Positions 13,081 through 22,518 of a stretch of DNA of 64,000 bases are shown here, one piece after another; positions within the stretch are counted from its first letter, which is position 1; the number at the start of each line of letters is the position of its first letter. The DNA is taken from NCBI RefSeq assembly GCF_009765165.1, contig NZ_VLNU01000001.1, positions 3,602,247 to 3,666,246 of the forward strand. The letters run 5' to 3'. Origin of the DNA: Lysobacter panacisoli. Its GTDB lineage: Bacteria; Pseudomonadota; Gammaproteobacteria; Xanthomonadales; Xanthomonadaceae. The position numbers and the translations under genes are program-made. Below the pieces are notes generated by a model, which saw nothing but the letters and a program-made list of their open reading frames with translations, was not told the origin of the DNA and searched no databases.

Positions 13081-16000
13081 TCAGGCCACGCCCGCCAGGC
13101 GCGAGGCCTCGGCCAGGTCGACCGACACCAGGCGGCTGACGCCCGGCTCGCGCATGGTCACGCCGGACAGCTGGTGCGCGGCTTCCATCGTCGCCTTGTT
13201 GTGGGTCACGAACAGGAACTGTACCTGCTCGCTCATCTCGCTGACCATCTGCGCGAGGCGACCGACGTTGGCTTCGTCCAGCGGCGCGTCCACCTCGTCG
13301 AGCAGGCAGAACGGCGCGGGATTGAGCCGGAAGATCGCGAACACCAGCGCGACCGCGGTCATCGCCTTCTCGCCGCCGGACAGCAGCGAGATGTTCGACA
13401 CGCGCTTGCCCGGGGGGCGCGCCATGATCGACACGCCGGTGTCGAGCAGGTCTTCGCCGGTCAGTTCGAGGTAGGCGTGTCCGCCACCGAACAGGCGCGG
13501 ATACAGCTCCTGCACGCCGCTGTTGACGCGGTCGAAGGTGTCCTTGAAGCGGCCGCGCGTCTCGCGGTCGATCTTGCGGATCGCATCTTCCAGCGTTTCC
13601 AGCGCAGCGGTGAGGTCGGCGTCCTGCGCGTCCAGGTATTCCTTGCGCTGCGCGGCCTCGGCGTGTTCCTGGATCGCGGCGAGGTTGACCGGTTCCAGTC
13701 GGCGCAGCTTGGAGTCCAGTTCGGACACGGTGCGTTCCCACGCCTGCGGGTCCATGTCCTCGGTGAGCGTGTTGACCACGTCCTCGAGCACGAAACCGGC
13801 TTCGACCACGGCCGCGGCGAGCTGCTCGGCCTTGAGCACCAGCGCCTGCTGCTCGAGGCGGCGCTGGCCGATGGCCTCGCGCTGCTGGATCGCCTGGTCG
13901 TCGCGCTGGTGGCGGACCTGTTCGAAGCGCCGCAGGTCGTTGTCGATGCCGTCCACCGCGGTACGCGCGGCGGTGAGGTTCTGTTCGGTGACCACGCGCT
14001 GTTCGAGCGCGACCTGGCGCTGTTCTTCCAGCGTCACGACCGGCTCGTCGCCGTCGGCGAGCTGCGCGGAGAGTTCGCCCAGGCGCGAGTCGAGCTGGCC
14101 GCGCTGGCCGCCCATGCGCGACAGCGCCTGTTCCAGCGCGACGATCTGGGTGCGCTGGGATTCCAGGGTCAGCGCCAGCGCGTGCGCGGTGTCGCGCGAC
14201 TCGCGGGCGATGTTGCGGGTCTGGTCGCGCGCTTCACCGAGGACGCGACGCTCGGCATCCAGCGCCTGGCGCGTGTCTTCCAGCTCGCTCATCCGCACGA
14301 CCGCCTCTTCCTGGCGGGCGCGCGCCTCGCGTGCCTGGTCCTGCGCGGCCTCCAGGCCCTGTGCGATCTGCGCCAGTTCCGCATCGATCTTCTCGATGCG
14401 CGAACGCGCGTTGTCGAGGCGGCCCTGCTGGCTCTGCAGCTGGCCGGCGATTTCCGACACCGAACGGTGCGCCATGTACAGCGTGCGCTGTGCGTCCTCG
14501 CGCTGCTGTTCGGCGGCGAGCGTGCGGTCGCGCAGCTGCACCAGCAGCGACTCGAGCTCGCGTTCGCGCGCCTGCAGCGTTTCGATATCGCCGCGCAGCG
14601 TCTGGATCTCGCGTTCGCGCAGCAGCGCGCCCTGCTGGGCGGCGCCGGAGCGCAGCACGCGCACCCAACCGGCGCCCATGCGTTCGCCAGTACGGGTGAT
14701 GATGGACTCGCCCTCGCCCAGCATCGGCAGCAGCGCGCGGGCATCGGACAGGGTCTCGGCCGCATGCAGGCGGGCGAGGATGCGACGGACCGCGATCGGA
14801 CCGCGCACCTTCGAGGCCAGCGAGGTCGGCGCGAATTCCACCGCGTCGTTGTGCGGATCGACCAGCGCGAGGCGGCCGTCGCCGAGTTCGCCGATCGCCT
14901 CGACCAGCGTTTCCGGCGACTCGACCAGCACGCCTTCGATCATCTGGCCCAGCGCGCTTTCGACGGCGTTCTCCCAGCCCGCTTCGACCTGAAGCGCTTC
15001 GCCCACGCGGGTGGCCGAATCCAGGCCGCGCGAACGCAGCCAGTTCAGCGCGGCGCCCTGCTCCTGACCGAGCGCGGCATGCTGCAGGGTTTCCAGCGAC
15101 GACAGGCGGCCGCGCGCGGCCTGCACCTGCTTGCGCGCTTCGGCCAGCTCGGACTGCGCGGCGCGCTGCTGTTCCTGCAGCTCCGACAGTGTGCCCTTGC
15201 GGGTCTCCAGCTCCTCGCTGAGGCTGTCGATCGAGAACTTCTGCGTTTCGTGCTGTTCCTGCAGCGCGGCGAACGATTCGGTCAGCGCACCCAGGTCGAG
15301 CCCGCTGCGTTCGTTGCTGAGCGCTTCGCGACGACGGTCGGCGTCCAGCACCTGCCGATCGAGGTGTTCGATGCGGGTGCGTTCGACGTCCGCGGCGCGC
15401 GCGGCTTCGGCCTGGGCGCGGCTGTGCTGGTCCCAGCGCTGCTGCCAGTCGTTGAGTGCGACTTCGGCATCGCGCAACGCTTCCTGGCGCATGCCGTCCT
15501 CGTCGCGCAGCTGCTCCAGCTTCGGCTCGGCTTCGCCCACGGCGGCGCGCAGCACGTCGAGCTTGGTCTGGTCGCTGCCGATGTGTTCGCCCAGCTCGGC
15601 CAGCGCGGCCATCGCCTCATCGCGCGCCTTGTGCAGGCGCGTGGCCATCTCGCGCTGATGCTGGATCTGCTGTTCGATGCGGGCCAGCGTGCCGCTGACC
15701 TCGTAGCTGGCAGCCTGCGCCTTGTTCAGCGCCTCGGCGGCTTCCTCGCGCTTCACGCGGCCGACTTCGAGCTCGCGCTCGGCCTCACGCTGTTCGGCGA
15801 TCAACTGCTGCAGGCGGGTTTCCTGTGAGTTGAGGCGTTCGCGCTGGCCCTGCAGCTTCTGGTCGAGGGCGCGGTGCTCCAGTGCCTTCCACTCGGCGTC
15901 CTTGACCTTCCGCTCGGCCTGGATGGTCTGGTACTGCTCGGCCTGGCGTGCCTGGCGCTTGAGGTGTTCGAGCTGCTTGCCGACTTCCTCGCGCAGGTCG

Positions 16001-16584
16001 CTCAGGCGGTCCAGGTTCTCGCGGGTGTGGCGGATGCGGGTTTCGGTTTCCTTGCGGCGTTCCTTGTACTTGGAGATGCCGGCGGCTTCTTCCAGGTAGA
16101 CGCGCAGTTCCTCGGGCTTGGCCTCGATGACCTGGCTGATCATGCCCTGCTCGATGATCGAGTAGCTGCGCGGGCCCAGGCCGGTGCCGAGGAACAGGTC
16201 GGTGATGTCGCGGCGGCGGCACTTGGCGCCGTTGAGGTAGTACTGGCTGCTGCCGTCGCGGCTGACGGTGCGCTTGACCGAGATCTCGTTGAACGCGGCG
16301 TACTCGCCGGTGATGGTGTGGTCGGAGTTGTCGAAGATCAGCTCCACCATCGCCTGCGACACCGGCTTGCGCGCCGAGGAGCCGGCGAAGATCACGTCGG
16401 TCAGCGAATCGCCGCGCAGGCGGCTGGCCGAGCTCTCGCCCATCACCCAGCGCACGGCGTCGATGATGTTGGACTTGCCGCAGCCATTGGGACCGACGAC
16501 GCCGGTCATGTTGGTCGGCAAATGCAGCGTGGTCGGATCGACGAAGGATTTGAAACCGGACAGCTTGATCGTGGACAGACGCAT
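13081..16584 (-). CDS. smc: Chromosome partition protein Smc
   Basis: A 1167-residue SMC ATPase. It has Walker A GPNGCGKS (residues 31-38), two long coiled-coil arms rich in Glu, Gln, Arg and Ala around a hinge at roughly 500-640, and a C-terminal head with signature LLSGGEKA (about 1066) and Walker B FCLLDEVDAPLDEA (about 1090). Smc works with ScpA and ScpB, both encoded at 43-45 kb in this window, to compact and separate the chromosome. The ATG at 16584 begins the canonical MRLSTIKLSGFKSF; upstream in-frame codons do not look conserved. A TATACT hexamer (minus strand, 16708-16713) and a small hairpin (16649-16676) lie upstream, so the leader may be about 120 bases. Confidence 0.97.
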   Translation of the reverse strand: MRLSTIKLSGFKSFVDPTTLHLPTNMTGVVGPNGCGKSNIIDAVRWVMGESSASRLRGDSLTDVIFAGSSARKPVSQAMVELIFDNSDHTITGEYAAFNEISVKRTVSRDGSSQYYLNGAKCRRRDITDLFLGTGLGPRSYSIIEQGMISQVIEAKPEELRVYLEEAAGISKYKERRKETETRIRHTRENLDRLSDLREEVGKQLEHLKRQARQAEQYQTIQAERKVKDAEWKALEHRALDQKLQGQRERLNSQETRLQQLIAEQREAERELEVGRVKREEAAEALNKAQAASYEVSGTLARIEQQIQHQREMATRLHKARDEAMAALAELGEHIGSDQTKLDVLRAAVGEAEPKLEQLRDEDGMRQEALRDAEVALNDWQQRWDQHSRAQAEAARAADVERTRIEHLDRQVLDADRRREALSNERSGLDLGALTESFAALQEQHETQKFSIDSLSEELETRKGTLSELQEQQRAAQSELAEARKQVQAARGRLSSLETLQHAALGQEQGAALNWLRSRGLDSATRVGEALQVEAGWENAVESALGQMIEGVLVESPETLVEAIGELGDGRLALVDPHNDAVEFAPTSLASKVRGPIAVRRILARLHAAETLSDARALLPMLGEGESIITRTGERMGAGWVRVLRSGAAQQGALLREREIQTLRGDIETLQARERELESLLVQLRDRTLAAEQQREDAQRTLYMAHRSVSEIAGQLQSQQGRLDNARSRIEKIDAELAQIAQGLEAAQDQAREARARQEEAVVRMSELEDTRQALDAERRVLGEARDQTRNIARESRDTAHALALTLESQRTQIVALEQALSRMGGQRGQLDSRLGELSAQLADGDEPVVTLEEQRQVALEQRVVTEQNLTAARTAVDGIDNDLRRFEQVRHQRDDQAIQQREAIGQRRLEQQALVLKAEQLAAAVVEAGFVLEDVVNTLTEDMDPQAWERTVSELDSKLRRLEPVNLAAIQEHAEAAQRKEYLDAQDADLTAALETLEDAIRKIDRETRGRFKDTFDRVNSGVQELYPRLFGGGHAYLELTGEDLLDTGVSIMARPPGKRVSNISLLSGGEKAMTAVALVFAIFRLNPAPFCLLDEVDAPLDEANVGRLAQMVSEMSEQVQFLFVTHNKATMEAAHQLSGVTMREPGVSRLVSVDLAEASRLAGVA

Positions 16585-16779
16585 GCGGCGGGATGGCCTC
16601 TGGCTCGCCGCGTGAGGCGGCCGTGAATACCGTAAAGGATCAGGTTTACGCCCCAAGTGATTGATCGACTTGGGCGTGTCGCGCCATTTGGGACGCAGGT
16701 TCCCGGGAGTATACCGACTGCGCGCGGCCTGCGCGGAGGGCTCCGCGAGGGCCCCGGACGGGCTCGCGCCGGCCCGCCC

Positions 16780-17784
16780 TCAGCGCTGGATCAGCGAGCG
16801 CAGGCGGGCCTCGACGTCCGCCGTCAGCGGTCCCAGCACCCCGCGGCGATCGGCCGGGAGATGCGCCGCCGGATCGGCGTCGTCGAACACATAGTGGTCC
16901 AGCAGGGTCCGCCAGGCCTCGCGCTCGGCCCGGGGCAGCGAGCGGAACGCCAGCAGGCAATGCATCAGTGCGTCGAGGCCGGGTTCGGGCACATGGCCGG
17001 GGAACGCCGGCGGACGCCACCAGTAATTGATCAGCGCGTTGAGGCGTTCGAGCGAGGCGACGTGGTGCCACCACACCGGTGGGATGTAGATCGCATCGCC
17101 CGGTTCCAGCTCGGCCACCTGCGCGTGCGCCAGCGCCTCGCCGAGGCGCGGGTAGCGCGGATCGTCGACGGCGTCGATCGGCGGCAGGCTGATAGCGGCG
17201 GCGGTCGGCGCGCGATCGAGCGGGCCGACATAGAGATTGCGGACCTGCTCCGGCGGCATCAGCGTGAACCGGCGCCGTCCGCACACGACCACGGCGAGGT
17301 TGTGCGAGGTGTCGAAATGCGCCGGCGTGGTCACGCGATTGCCGATCCACAGCCGCGGCTGCACATCGGCGTCGAGGAGCGGCATCGGATGCGCATCCAT
17401 CAACCCTGGCAGGCACTGTGCGACCAGCGCGCTCTGCATCGCCACGCCGCCCGCTTCGCCCTCCTCCTGCCGGCTGTACGCCGCGAGGCGCTCCAGCACC
17501 TGCGTCACGGTGACGCGGAAATGCCGGTAGTTGAAGCCGCTGAGGTCCGCGTTGTAACCGACCACGCCCAGCGCCTCGGGCGGCATCAGCAGCGCGTCGA
17601 CCGGGGTGGCGTTGTCGTGGTGCGCCAGTTCGCGGGCGAAGGCCGAATCGGAACCGCGCGCCAGCGCGACCATTGGCCAGTCGCGGCAGATGCCGCGCAA
17701 CACGCGCGGGCGCGCGCCGTCGATCAGCGCCTGCCGCGTGATCGGCCCATCGGCCGCACGGACTTCCTCGATGGCAATGGACAT
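16780..17784 (-). CDS. Cupin-like (JmjC/cupin_8) domain protein
   Basis: A 334-residue protein with the fold pattern of cupin_8/JmjC Fe(II)- and 2-oxoglutarate-dependent hydroxylases. The expected metal triad is visible as H156 and D158 in AHFDTSHN and a histidine at 240 or 241 in WWHHVASL, in front of NYWW. GDAIYIPPVWWHH is typical of the family. The substrate is unknown. It starts 75 bp after the stop of the sugar ABC ATPase on the same strand, so the two may share a transcript. In related bacteria such proteins often sit near TonB-dependent glycan-uptake genes; here the link is through the predicted regulon. An earlier in-frame codon at 17814 is less likely to be the start. Confidence 0.8.
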   Translation of the reverse strand: MSIAIEEVRAADGPITRQALIDGARPRVLRGICRDWPMVALARGSDSAFARELAHHDNATPVDALLMPPEALGVVGYNADLSGFNYRHFRVTVTQVLERLAAYSRQEEGEAGGVAMQSALVAQCLPGLMDAHPMPLLDADVQPRLWIGNRVTTPAHFDTSHNLAVVVCGRRRFTLMPPEQVRNLYVGPLDRAPTAAAISLPPIDAVDDPRYPRLGEALAHAQVAELEPGDAIYIPPVWWHHVASLERLNALINYWWRPPAFPGHVPEPGLDALMHCLLAFRSLPRAEREAWRTLLDHYVFDDADPAAHLPADRRGVLGPLTADVEARLRSLIQR

Positions 17785-17859
17785 GCGGCTCCGGTCCCGC
17801 TGGCGGCAGCCCATGCTAGCGAAACATGTTGGCGAAAGCGGCGCGCGCGTCGCGCGAGG

Positions 17860-18957
17860 TCACCCCACCCGCTGTCCGGTTTCCGGATCGAAGCAGTGCA
17901 GGTGTTCGTCATGGTGGTCCAGGTGCACGATCTGGCCGACCTCCGGAAGGCCGCGCGGCGACAGGCGCACGACCAGCTCCGAACCGGCGCAGTCGAGATG
18001 GAGGAAGGCTTCGTTGCCGACCGGCTCGACGGTTTCCACGCGTGCGCTCAGGCGTCCCGCACCGGGTGCGGTCAGGAACAGGTCCTCCGGGCGCAGGCCG
18101 ATCGTGAGGCGATGCCCGGCGAACGCGCGCATCGCCGATACCAGTGCGGCATCCGGATGCAGCGCCAGCTCCAGCCCATCGGCGACGCGCAGGCGCAGGC
18201 CATCGCCATCGGCGACGACGTCGCCCTGTAGCAGGTTCATGCGCGGACTGCCGAGGAAGGTCGCGACGAACAGGTTGGCCGGACGGTTGTACAGCGCCAT
18301 CGGCGTGTCGATCTGCTGGATGCGGCCTTTATCGAGCACGACGATGCGCTGGCCCAGCGTCATCGCCTCGACCTGGTCGTGGGTGACGTAGACCATCGTC
18401 GTGCCGAGCTGGCGATGCAGGCGCGCGATCTCCACGCGCGTGGTCGCTCGCAGCTTGGCGTCGAGGTTGGACAGCGGCTCGTCGAGCAGGAACACCTGCG
18501 GGTTGCGCACCAGCGCCCGCCCGAGCGCGACGCGCTGGCGCTGTCCGCCCGACAGCGCGGCCGGCTTGCGATCCAGCAACGATTCCAGTTCGAGCATCGC
18601 TGCCGATTCGCGCACGCGACGGGCGATCTCGGCCTTGTCGGTGCCGCGCAGCTTCAGGCCGAAGCCGAGGTTATCCGCGACCGTCATGTGCGGATACAGC
18701 GCGTAGCTCTGGAACACCATCGCGATGTCGCGGTCCTTCGGCGCGACGTCGTTGACGCGACGCTCGCCGATGCGCAGTTCGCCGGAGGTGATGGTCTCCA
18801 GTCCCGCGATCATGCGCAGCAGCGTCGACTTGCCGCAGCCGGACGGCCCGACCAGGACCAGCAGCTCGCCATCGCCGATCTCGAACGTCGCATCGTCCAC
18901 GCCGACGTAGCCGTTGGGATAGACCTTGCGCAGACGGTCCAGCGTGACTTTCGCCAT
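17860..18957 (-). CDS. Sugar ABC transporter ATP-binding protein (MalK/UgpC/MsmX type)
   Basis: A 365-residue ATPase with Walker A GPSGCGKS (37-44), Q-loop Gln83, signature LSGGQ (135-139), Walker B VFLLDE (ending Glu160) and a C-terminal regulatory TOBE-like domain (from about 240, with IGLRPEDL). This class energises carbohydrate importers of the MalFGK2 type, and single copies often serve several transporters. No permease or binding-protein gene is adjacent; the only sugar permeases in the window (33236-34938) lack their own ATPase, so this is the likely partner. It diverges from the GH1 gene across a region carrying a LacI-type operator. The start at 18957 begins MAKVTLDRLRKVYPNG. Confidence 0.93.
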   Translation of the reverse strand: MAKVTLDRLRKVYPNGYVGVDDATFEIGDGELLVLVGPSGCGKSTLLRMIAGLETITSGELRIGERRVNDVAPKDRDIAMVFQSYALYPHMTVADNLGFGLKLRGTDKAEIARRVRESAAMLELESLLDRKPAALSGGQRQRVALGRALVRNPQVFLLDEPLSNLDAKLRATTRVEIARLHRQLGTTMVYVTHDQVEAMTLGQRIVVLDKGRIQQIDTPMALYNRPANLFVATFLGSPRMNLLQGDVVADGDGLRLRVADGLELALHPDAALVSAMRAFAGHRLTIGLRPEDLFLTAPGAGRLSARVETVEPVGNEAFLHLDCAGSELVVRLSPRGLPEVGQIVHLDHHDEHLHCFDPETGQRVG

Positions 18958-19055
18958 GAATTCTCCGGCCCCTGACGACGGCATGGCCGACGTGATGCAG
19001 GTCGGCGTTTGGATTGTCGGCGATGCATTTGCCGCCGTCCTCGGCTATCCTGCCA

Positions 19056-19069
19056 TGTAACCGTTTTCA
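19056..19069. promoter_or_regulatory. Predicted LacI-family operator between the ABC ATPase and GH1 genes
   Basis: The 14-mer TGTAACCGTTTTCA matches the perfect palindrome found upstream of lacI (TGTAAACGTTTACA) at 12 of 14 positions. It lies 56 bases before the GH1 start and about 100 bases before the divergent ATPase start. A -10-like TATCCT sits at 19046-19051, so a bound repressor would cover the start of GH1 transcription. Confidence 0.55.
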
Positions 19070-19125
19070 TGCCTATCCACCGCGTTTCGCCCTGCGCGAA
19101 ACCGCCATCCGAGGCCGAATCACCG

Positions 19126-20517
19126 ATGAGCCAGGCGCCTGGTCCCGACACGTTCGCGTTCCCCAAGGGCTTTCTGTGGGGTGCCGCCACCGCGGCCCAC
19201 CAGATCGAGGGCTCGCCGCTGGCCGACGGTGCCGGTCCGAGCATCTGGACGCGCTTCGCCCACACCCCGGGGATGATGCTTAACGGCGACACCGGCGACG
19301 TCGCCTGCGACCACTACAACCGCTGGAAGGACGACGTGAAGCTGATGCGCGAGCTGGGCCTGCAGGCCTACCGCTTCAGCGTGTCGTGGTCGCGCATCCT
19401 GCCCGAGGGTACGGGTCGGGTGAACCAGAAAGGCCTGGACTTCTATTCGCGCCTGGTCGACGAGCTGCTCAACAACGGTATCGAGCCGCTGCTGACGCTG
19501 TACCACTGGGACCTGCCGGCGGCGCTCGACGACCGCGGTGGCTGGCTCAACCGCGACATCGCCGACTGGTTCGCCGAATACGCCGGCGTGATGTACCGCG
19601 AACTCGACGGCCGCGTGAAGAAGTGGGTCACGCTCAACGAGCCGTGGGTGGTCACCGACGGCGGCTACCTGCACGGCGCGCTGGCGCCCGGCCATCGCAG
19701 CAAGTTCGAAGCGCCGATCGCCTCGCACAACCTCATGCGCGCGCACGGCGCGGCAGTGAAGGCATACCGCGAACTGGGCCGCCACGAGATCGGCCTGGTG
19801 GTGAACATCGAACCGAAGTACCCGGCGACCGACTCGTCCGACGACGCGGCCGCGGTGCGTCGCGCGCACGCGTACATGAACGAGCAGTACCTGCACCCCG
19901 CCCTGCTCGGCCATTACCCGCCGGAGCTGAAGGAGATCTTCGGCAACGCATGGCCGGAATGGCCGGCGGAAGATTACGAACTGATCCAGCAGAAGCTCGA
20001 CTTCGTCGGCATCAACTACTACACGCGCAGCGTCACCAAGGCCGCCGAGAGCTACCCGCTCAACACCGGCGTAGTGCGCCAGCCGCTGGGTACGTACACG
20101 GAGACCGGCTGGGAAGTCTTCCCGCAGGGCCTGACCGACCTGCTGGTGTGGTTCAAGCAGACCTACGGCGACCTGCCGGTCTACATCACCGAAAACGGTG
20201 CGGCGTTCTTCGATCCGCCGACCGCGATGGTGGACGACGACGGCAAGCGTCGCGTCAAGGACCCGCTGCGCACGGACTACCTGCGCAAGCACCTGCGCGC
20301 GATCCACGACGCGATCGACGCCGGCGTCGACGTGCGCGGCTACATGCTGTGGTCGCTGCTGGACAACCTGGAATGGTCGCTGGGCTATTCCAAGCGCTTC
20401 GGCATGATCCACGTGAACTACGGCACGCAGGAGCGCACGCCGAAGGACAGTGCGCTGTGGTACTCGCGGGTGATCCAGTCGCACGGCCGCTCGCTGGCCG
20501 ACCCGCTGCCGTACTGA
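19126..20517 (+). CDS. GH1 family beta-glucosidase
   Basis: A 463-residue GH1 enzyme of standard length, without a signal peptide (the recognisable protein starts MSQAPGPDTFAFPKGFLWGAATAAHQIEG), so it should act in the cytoplasm. The acid/base glutamate is Glu172 in TLNEPW and the nucleophile is Glu356 in YITENGA. It should release glucose from beta-linked di- or oligosaccharides; linkage preference cannot be read from sequence. The frame extends upstream to 19009, but the homologous part begins at 19126. It diverges from the ABC ATPase and precedes glucokinase, a sensible import-hydrolysis-phosphorylation series. Confidence 0.94.
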   Translation: MSQAPGPDTFAFPKGFLWGAATAAHQIEGSPLADGAGPSIWTRFAHTPGMMLNGDTGDVACDHYNRWKDDVKLMRELGLQAYRFSVSWSRILPEGTGRVNQKGLDFYSRLVDELLNNGIEPLLTLYHWDLPAALDDRGGWLNRDIADWFAEYAGVMYRELDGRVKKWVTLNEPWVVTDGGYLHGALAPGHRSKFEAPIASHNLMRAHGAAVKAYRELGRHEIGLVVNIEPKYPATDSSDDAAAVRRAHAYMNEQYLHPALLGHYPPELKEIFGNAWPEWPAEDYELIQQKLDFVGINYYTRSVTKAAESYPLNTGVVRQPLGTYTETGWEVFPQGLTDLLVWFKQTYGDLPVYITENGAAFFDPPTAMVDDDGKRRVKDPLRTDYLRKHLRAIHDAIDAGVDVRGYMLWSLLDNLEWSLGYSKRFGMIHVNYGTQERTPKDSALWYSRVIQSHGRSLADPLPY

Positions 20518-20552
20518 AGCCCCTCCTTACTTTCCCCACGCGTTTCGCGGAC

Positions 20553-20591
20553 GGGATCCGTTGCCTCCCTCCCTCTTCGGCAACGGGTCCC
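20553..20591 (+). terminator. Stem-loop after the GH1 gene
   Basis: GGGATCCGTTGCC (20553-20565) pairs with GGCAACGGGTCCC (20579-20591) over 13 bp with one wobble pair and a 13-base loop. It begins 35 bases after the GH1 stop. There is no U-run, so it may be a weak terminator or an mRNA 3' end stabiliser that separates GH1 from glucokinase. Confidence 0.4.
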
Positions 20592-20737
20592 TCCGTTCTA
20601 TGTCACGACGCGACGACCGCTGATTTCGTATTCAGCGCCTTGCACGACCTCCGGCCGCCGCGCTTTCCCACACAGACGCCGGCCGAGCGATTACCCTGCG
20701 GCTCTTCCGCATTCCGCGCGAACGCAGTGGTGATTCC

Positions 20738-21724
20738 TTGAGCGTTTCCGTTCTTCCGGCCACCTCCCTGCTCGCCGACATCGGCGGCACCAATGCCCGC
20801 TTTGCCCTGGCCCGCCAGGATCCGGTCGAGCCCCTGCTGATGGAAAGCGTGCGCGAGTTCGCCGTCGCCGACTTTCCTTCGCTGTCCGATGCGGCACGCC
20901 ATTACCTCGACACCACCGGTGCCACTGCGCAGAACGGCGTGTTCGCGGTGGCAGGTCGCGTGGACGGCGACGAGGCGCGCATCACCAATCATCCGTGGGT
21001 GATCTCGGCCACGCGCACCTGCCAAGCCCTGGGGCTGGACTCGGTTCGACTGGTCAACGACTTCGCCGCGCAGGCGATGGGCGCTTCGCTGCTGCAGCCC
21101 AAGGACGTGGTGCCGGTCGGCGGCGTCGGCTGGAACGGCCACGATGGCCAGGACCGCACTTTCGCGATCATCGGCGCCGGCACCGGGCTGGGCGTGGGCG
21201 GACTGCTGCGTCGCGATGGCCGCCATTACGCGTTGCAGACCGAGGGCGGCCACGTCGGCTTCGCGCCGAACTCACCGGAGGAAATCGAGATCCTCCAGCG
21301 CATGTCCGGCGAGTTCGGCCGCGTCTCCAACGAACGCCTCGTCAGCGGCCAGGGTCTGGTCAACGTGCACCGTGCGCTCAGCGCGATCGCGGGCGAGGAT
21401 CCGGGACCGCTCAAGCCCTCCGACATCACCGCGCGCGCGAAGGAAGGCGACGAACGCGCACTGCGCACTGTCGACGTGTTCTGCGCCGTCTTCGGTGCCG
21501 CCGCGGGCGACCTCGTCCTGACCCTGGGCGCGTGGGACGGCGTTTTCCTCGCGGGCGGACTCGTACCCAAGCTGCTGCCGCAGATCGCGCACTCGGCGTT
21601 CCGCCAGCGCTTCGAATACAAGGGCCGGTTCTCGCCGACGATGGCGCGCATCCCGACGCTGGCGGTGGTCCATCCGCAGCCGGGCCTGCTGGGCGCGGCC
21701 GCGCTGGCGCAGACCGGAGCGTAG
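20738..21724 (+). CDS. glk: Glucokinase
   Basis: A 328-residue ROK-independent glucokinase (Glk family, PF02685). It phosphorylates glucose with ATP to glucose 6-phosphate in the cytoplasm. The phosphate-binding motif is ADIGGTNARFAL (from residue 13), the catalytic base is Asp108 in LVNDFAAQ, and EGGHVGFAP follows. The start codon appears to be TTG, preceded by GGTGA at a good distance; no ATG occurs before residue 35, which would be too late for the fold. pgl follows after 41 bp, so the two probably form one unit feeding the Entner-Doudoroff and pentose phosphate routes. Confidence 0.93.
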   Translation: MSVSVLPATSLLADIGGTNARFALARQDPVEPLLMESVREFAVADFPSLSDAARHYLDTTGATAQNGVFAVAGRVDGDEARITNHPWVISATRTCQALGLDSVRLVNDFAAQAMGASLLQPKDVVPVGGVGWNGHDGQDRTFAIIGAGTGLGVGGLLRRDGRHYALQTEGGHVGFAPNSPEEIEILQRMSGEFGRVSNERLVSGQGLVNVHRALSAIAGEDPGPLKPSDITARAKEGDERALRTVDVFCAVFGAAAGDLVLTLGAWDGVFLAGGLVPKLLPQIAHSAFRQRFEYKGRFSPTMARIPTLAVVHPQPGLLGAAALAQTGA

Positions 21725-21765
21725 CCCACACCCCACCGTGCCCGAAGCTGTGCGAGGATCGGCTC

Positions 21766-22515
21766 ATGGTCGACGCTGGCTCGCCCGCTTCCGCCCGCAC
21801 CAACATGCCGGTCGCCCGGCATGTCCTGCACGTGCACCCGAACCGCGAGGTCTGGACCTGGGCCGCGGCGGTGTCGATCGCCGCCGATCTGCGTCGTGAC
21901 TTGACCCTGCAACCGCGCGCGCGCCTGCTGCTGTCCGGCGGCACCACGCCGGGACCGGTCTACCACGCGCTCTCGCAGGCGCCGCTGGACTGGGAACGCG
22001 TCGACGTGGGCCTGGTCGACGAACGCTGGCTGCTCCCCGACGACCCCGAAAGCAACGCCTGGCTGGTTCGCCACGAGCTGCTGCAGGACCATGCCGCGCC
22101 CGCGCATTTCGAACCGATGACCCAGGCCGGCCGCAACATCGAGGGCGCGGTCGCAACGGCCAACGCGCATGCGCGACGCGAAGCGACCGTCGCGGTGTTC
22201 GGCATGGGCGACGATGGCCATACCGCCTCGCTGTTCCCGGCGATGAACGATTTCGAGCGCGTGATGAAGAGCCAGCGCGATTACGTCGCCATAGATGCGA
22301 GCGGCTGTCCCGGCGCGCGCGAATGGCCGCGTCGCATCAGCCTCACGCCGCACGGCATCGCGCGCATCCCGCACCGGCTGCTGCTATTGCATGGCGAACG
22401 CAAGCGCGCGGTGTTCGAACAGGCGCTGGTATCGGGCGACCTTGAGCGCTGGCCGGTGCTGACCACGCTCGACAGCGACCACGGCACGCCGCTGCACGTG
22501 CACTGGTACGAGTGA
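21766..22515 (+). CDS. pgl: 6-phosphogluconolactonase
   Basis: A 249-residue protein of the DevB/Pgl family. It hydrolyses 6-phosphogluconolactone to 6-phosphogluconate. Motifs are LLSGGTTPGPVY (from about residue 55), DERW (85-88) and GMGDDGHTASLFP (146-158). The ATG at 21766 has GAGG nine bases upstream. It is downstream of glk; zwf, edd and eda are not in the window. Confidence 0.92.
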   Translation: MVDAGSPASARTNMPVARHVLHVHPNREVWTWAAAVSIAADLRRDLTLQPRARLLLSGGTTPGPVYHALSQAPLDWERVDVGLVDERWLLPDDPESNAWLVRHELLQDHAAPAHFEPMTQAGRNIEGAVATANAHARREATVAVFGMGDDGHTASLFPAMNDFERVMKSQRDYVAIDASGCPGAREWPRRISLTPHGIARIPHRLLLLHGERKRAVFEQALVSGDLERWPVLTTLDSDHGTPLHVHWYE

Positions 22516-22518
22516 TCG

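Noticed and set aside
13063..15828. Open frame of about 920 codons antisense to smc
   Set aside because: Low-complexity Ala/Arg/Gln/Leu sequence, the mirror of the coiled coil of Smc; no ribosome site and no domain.
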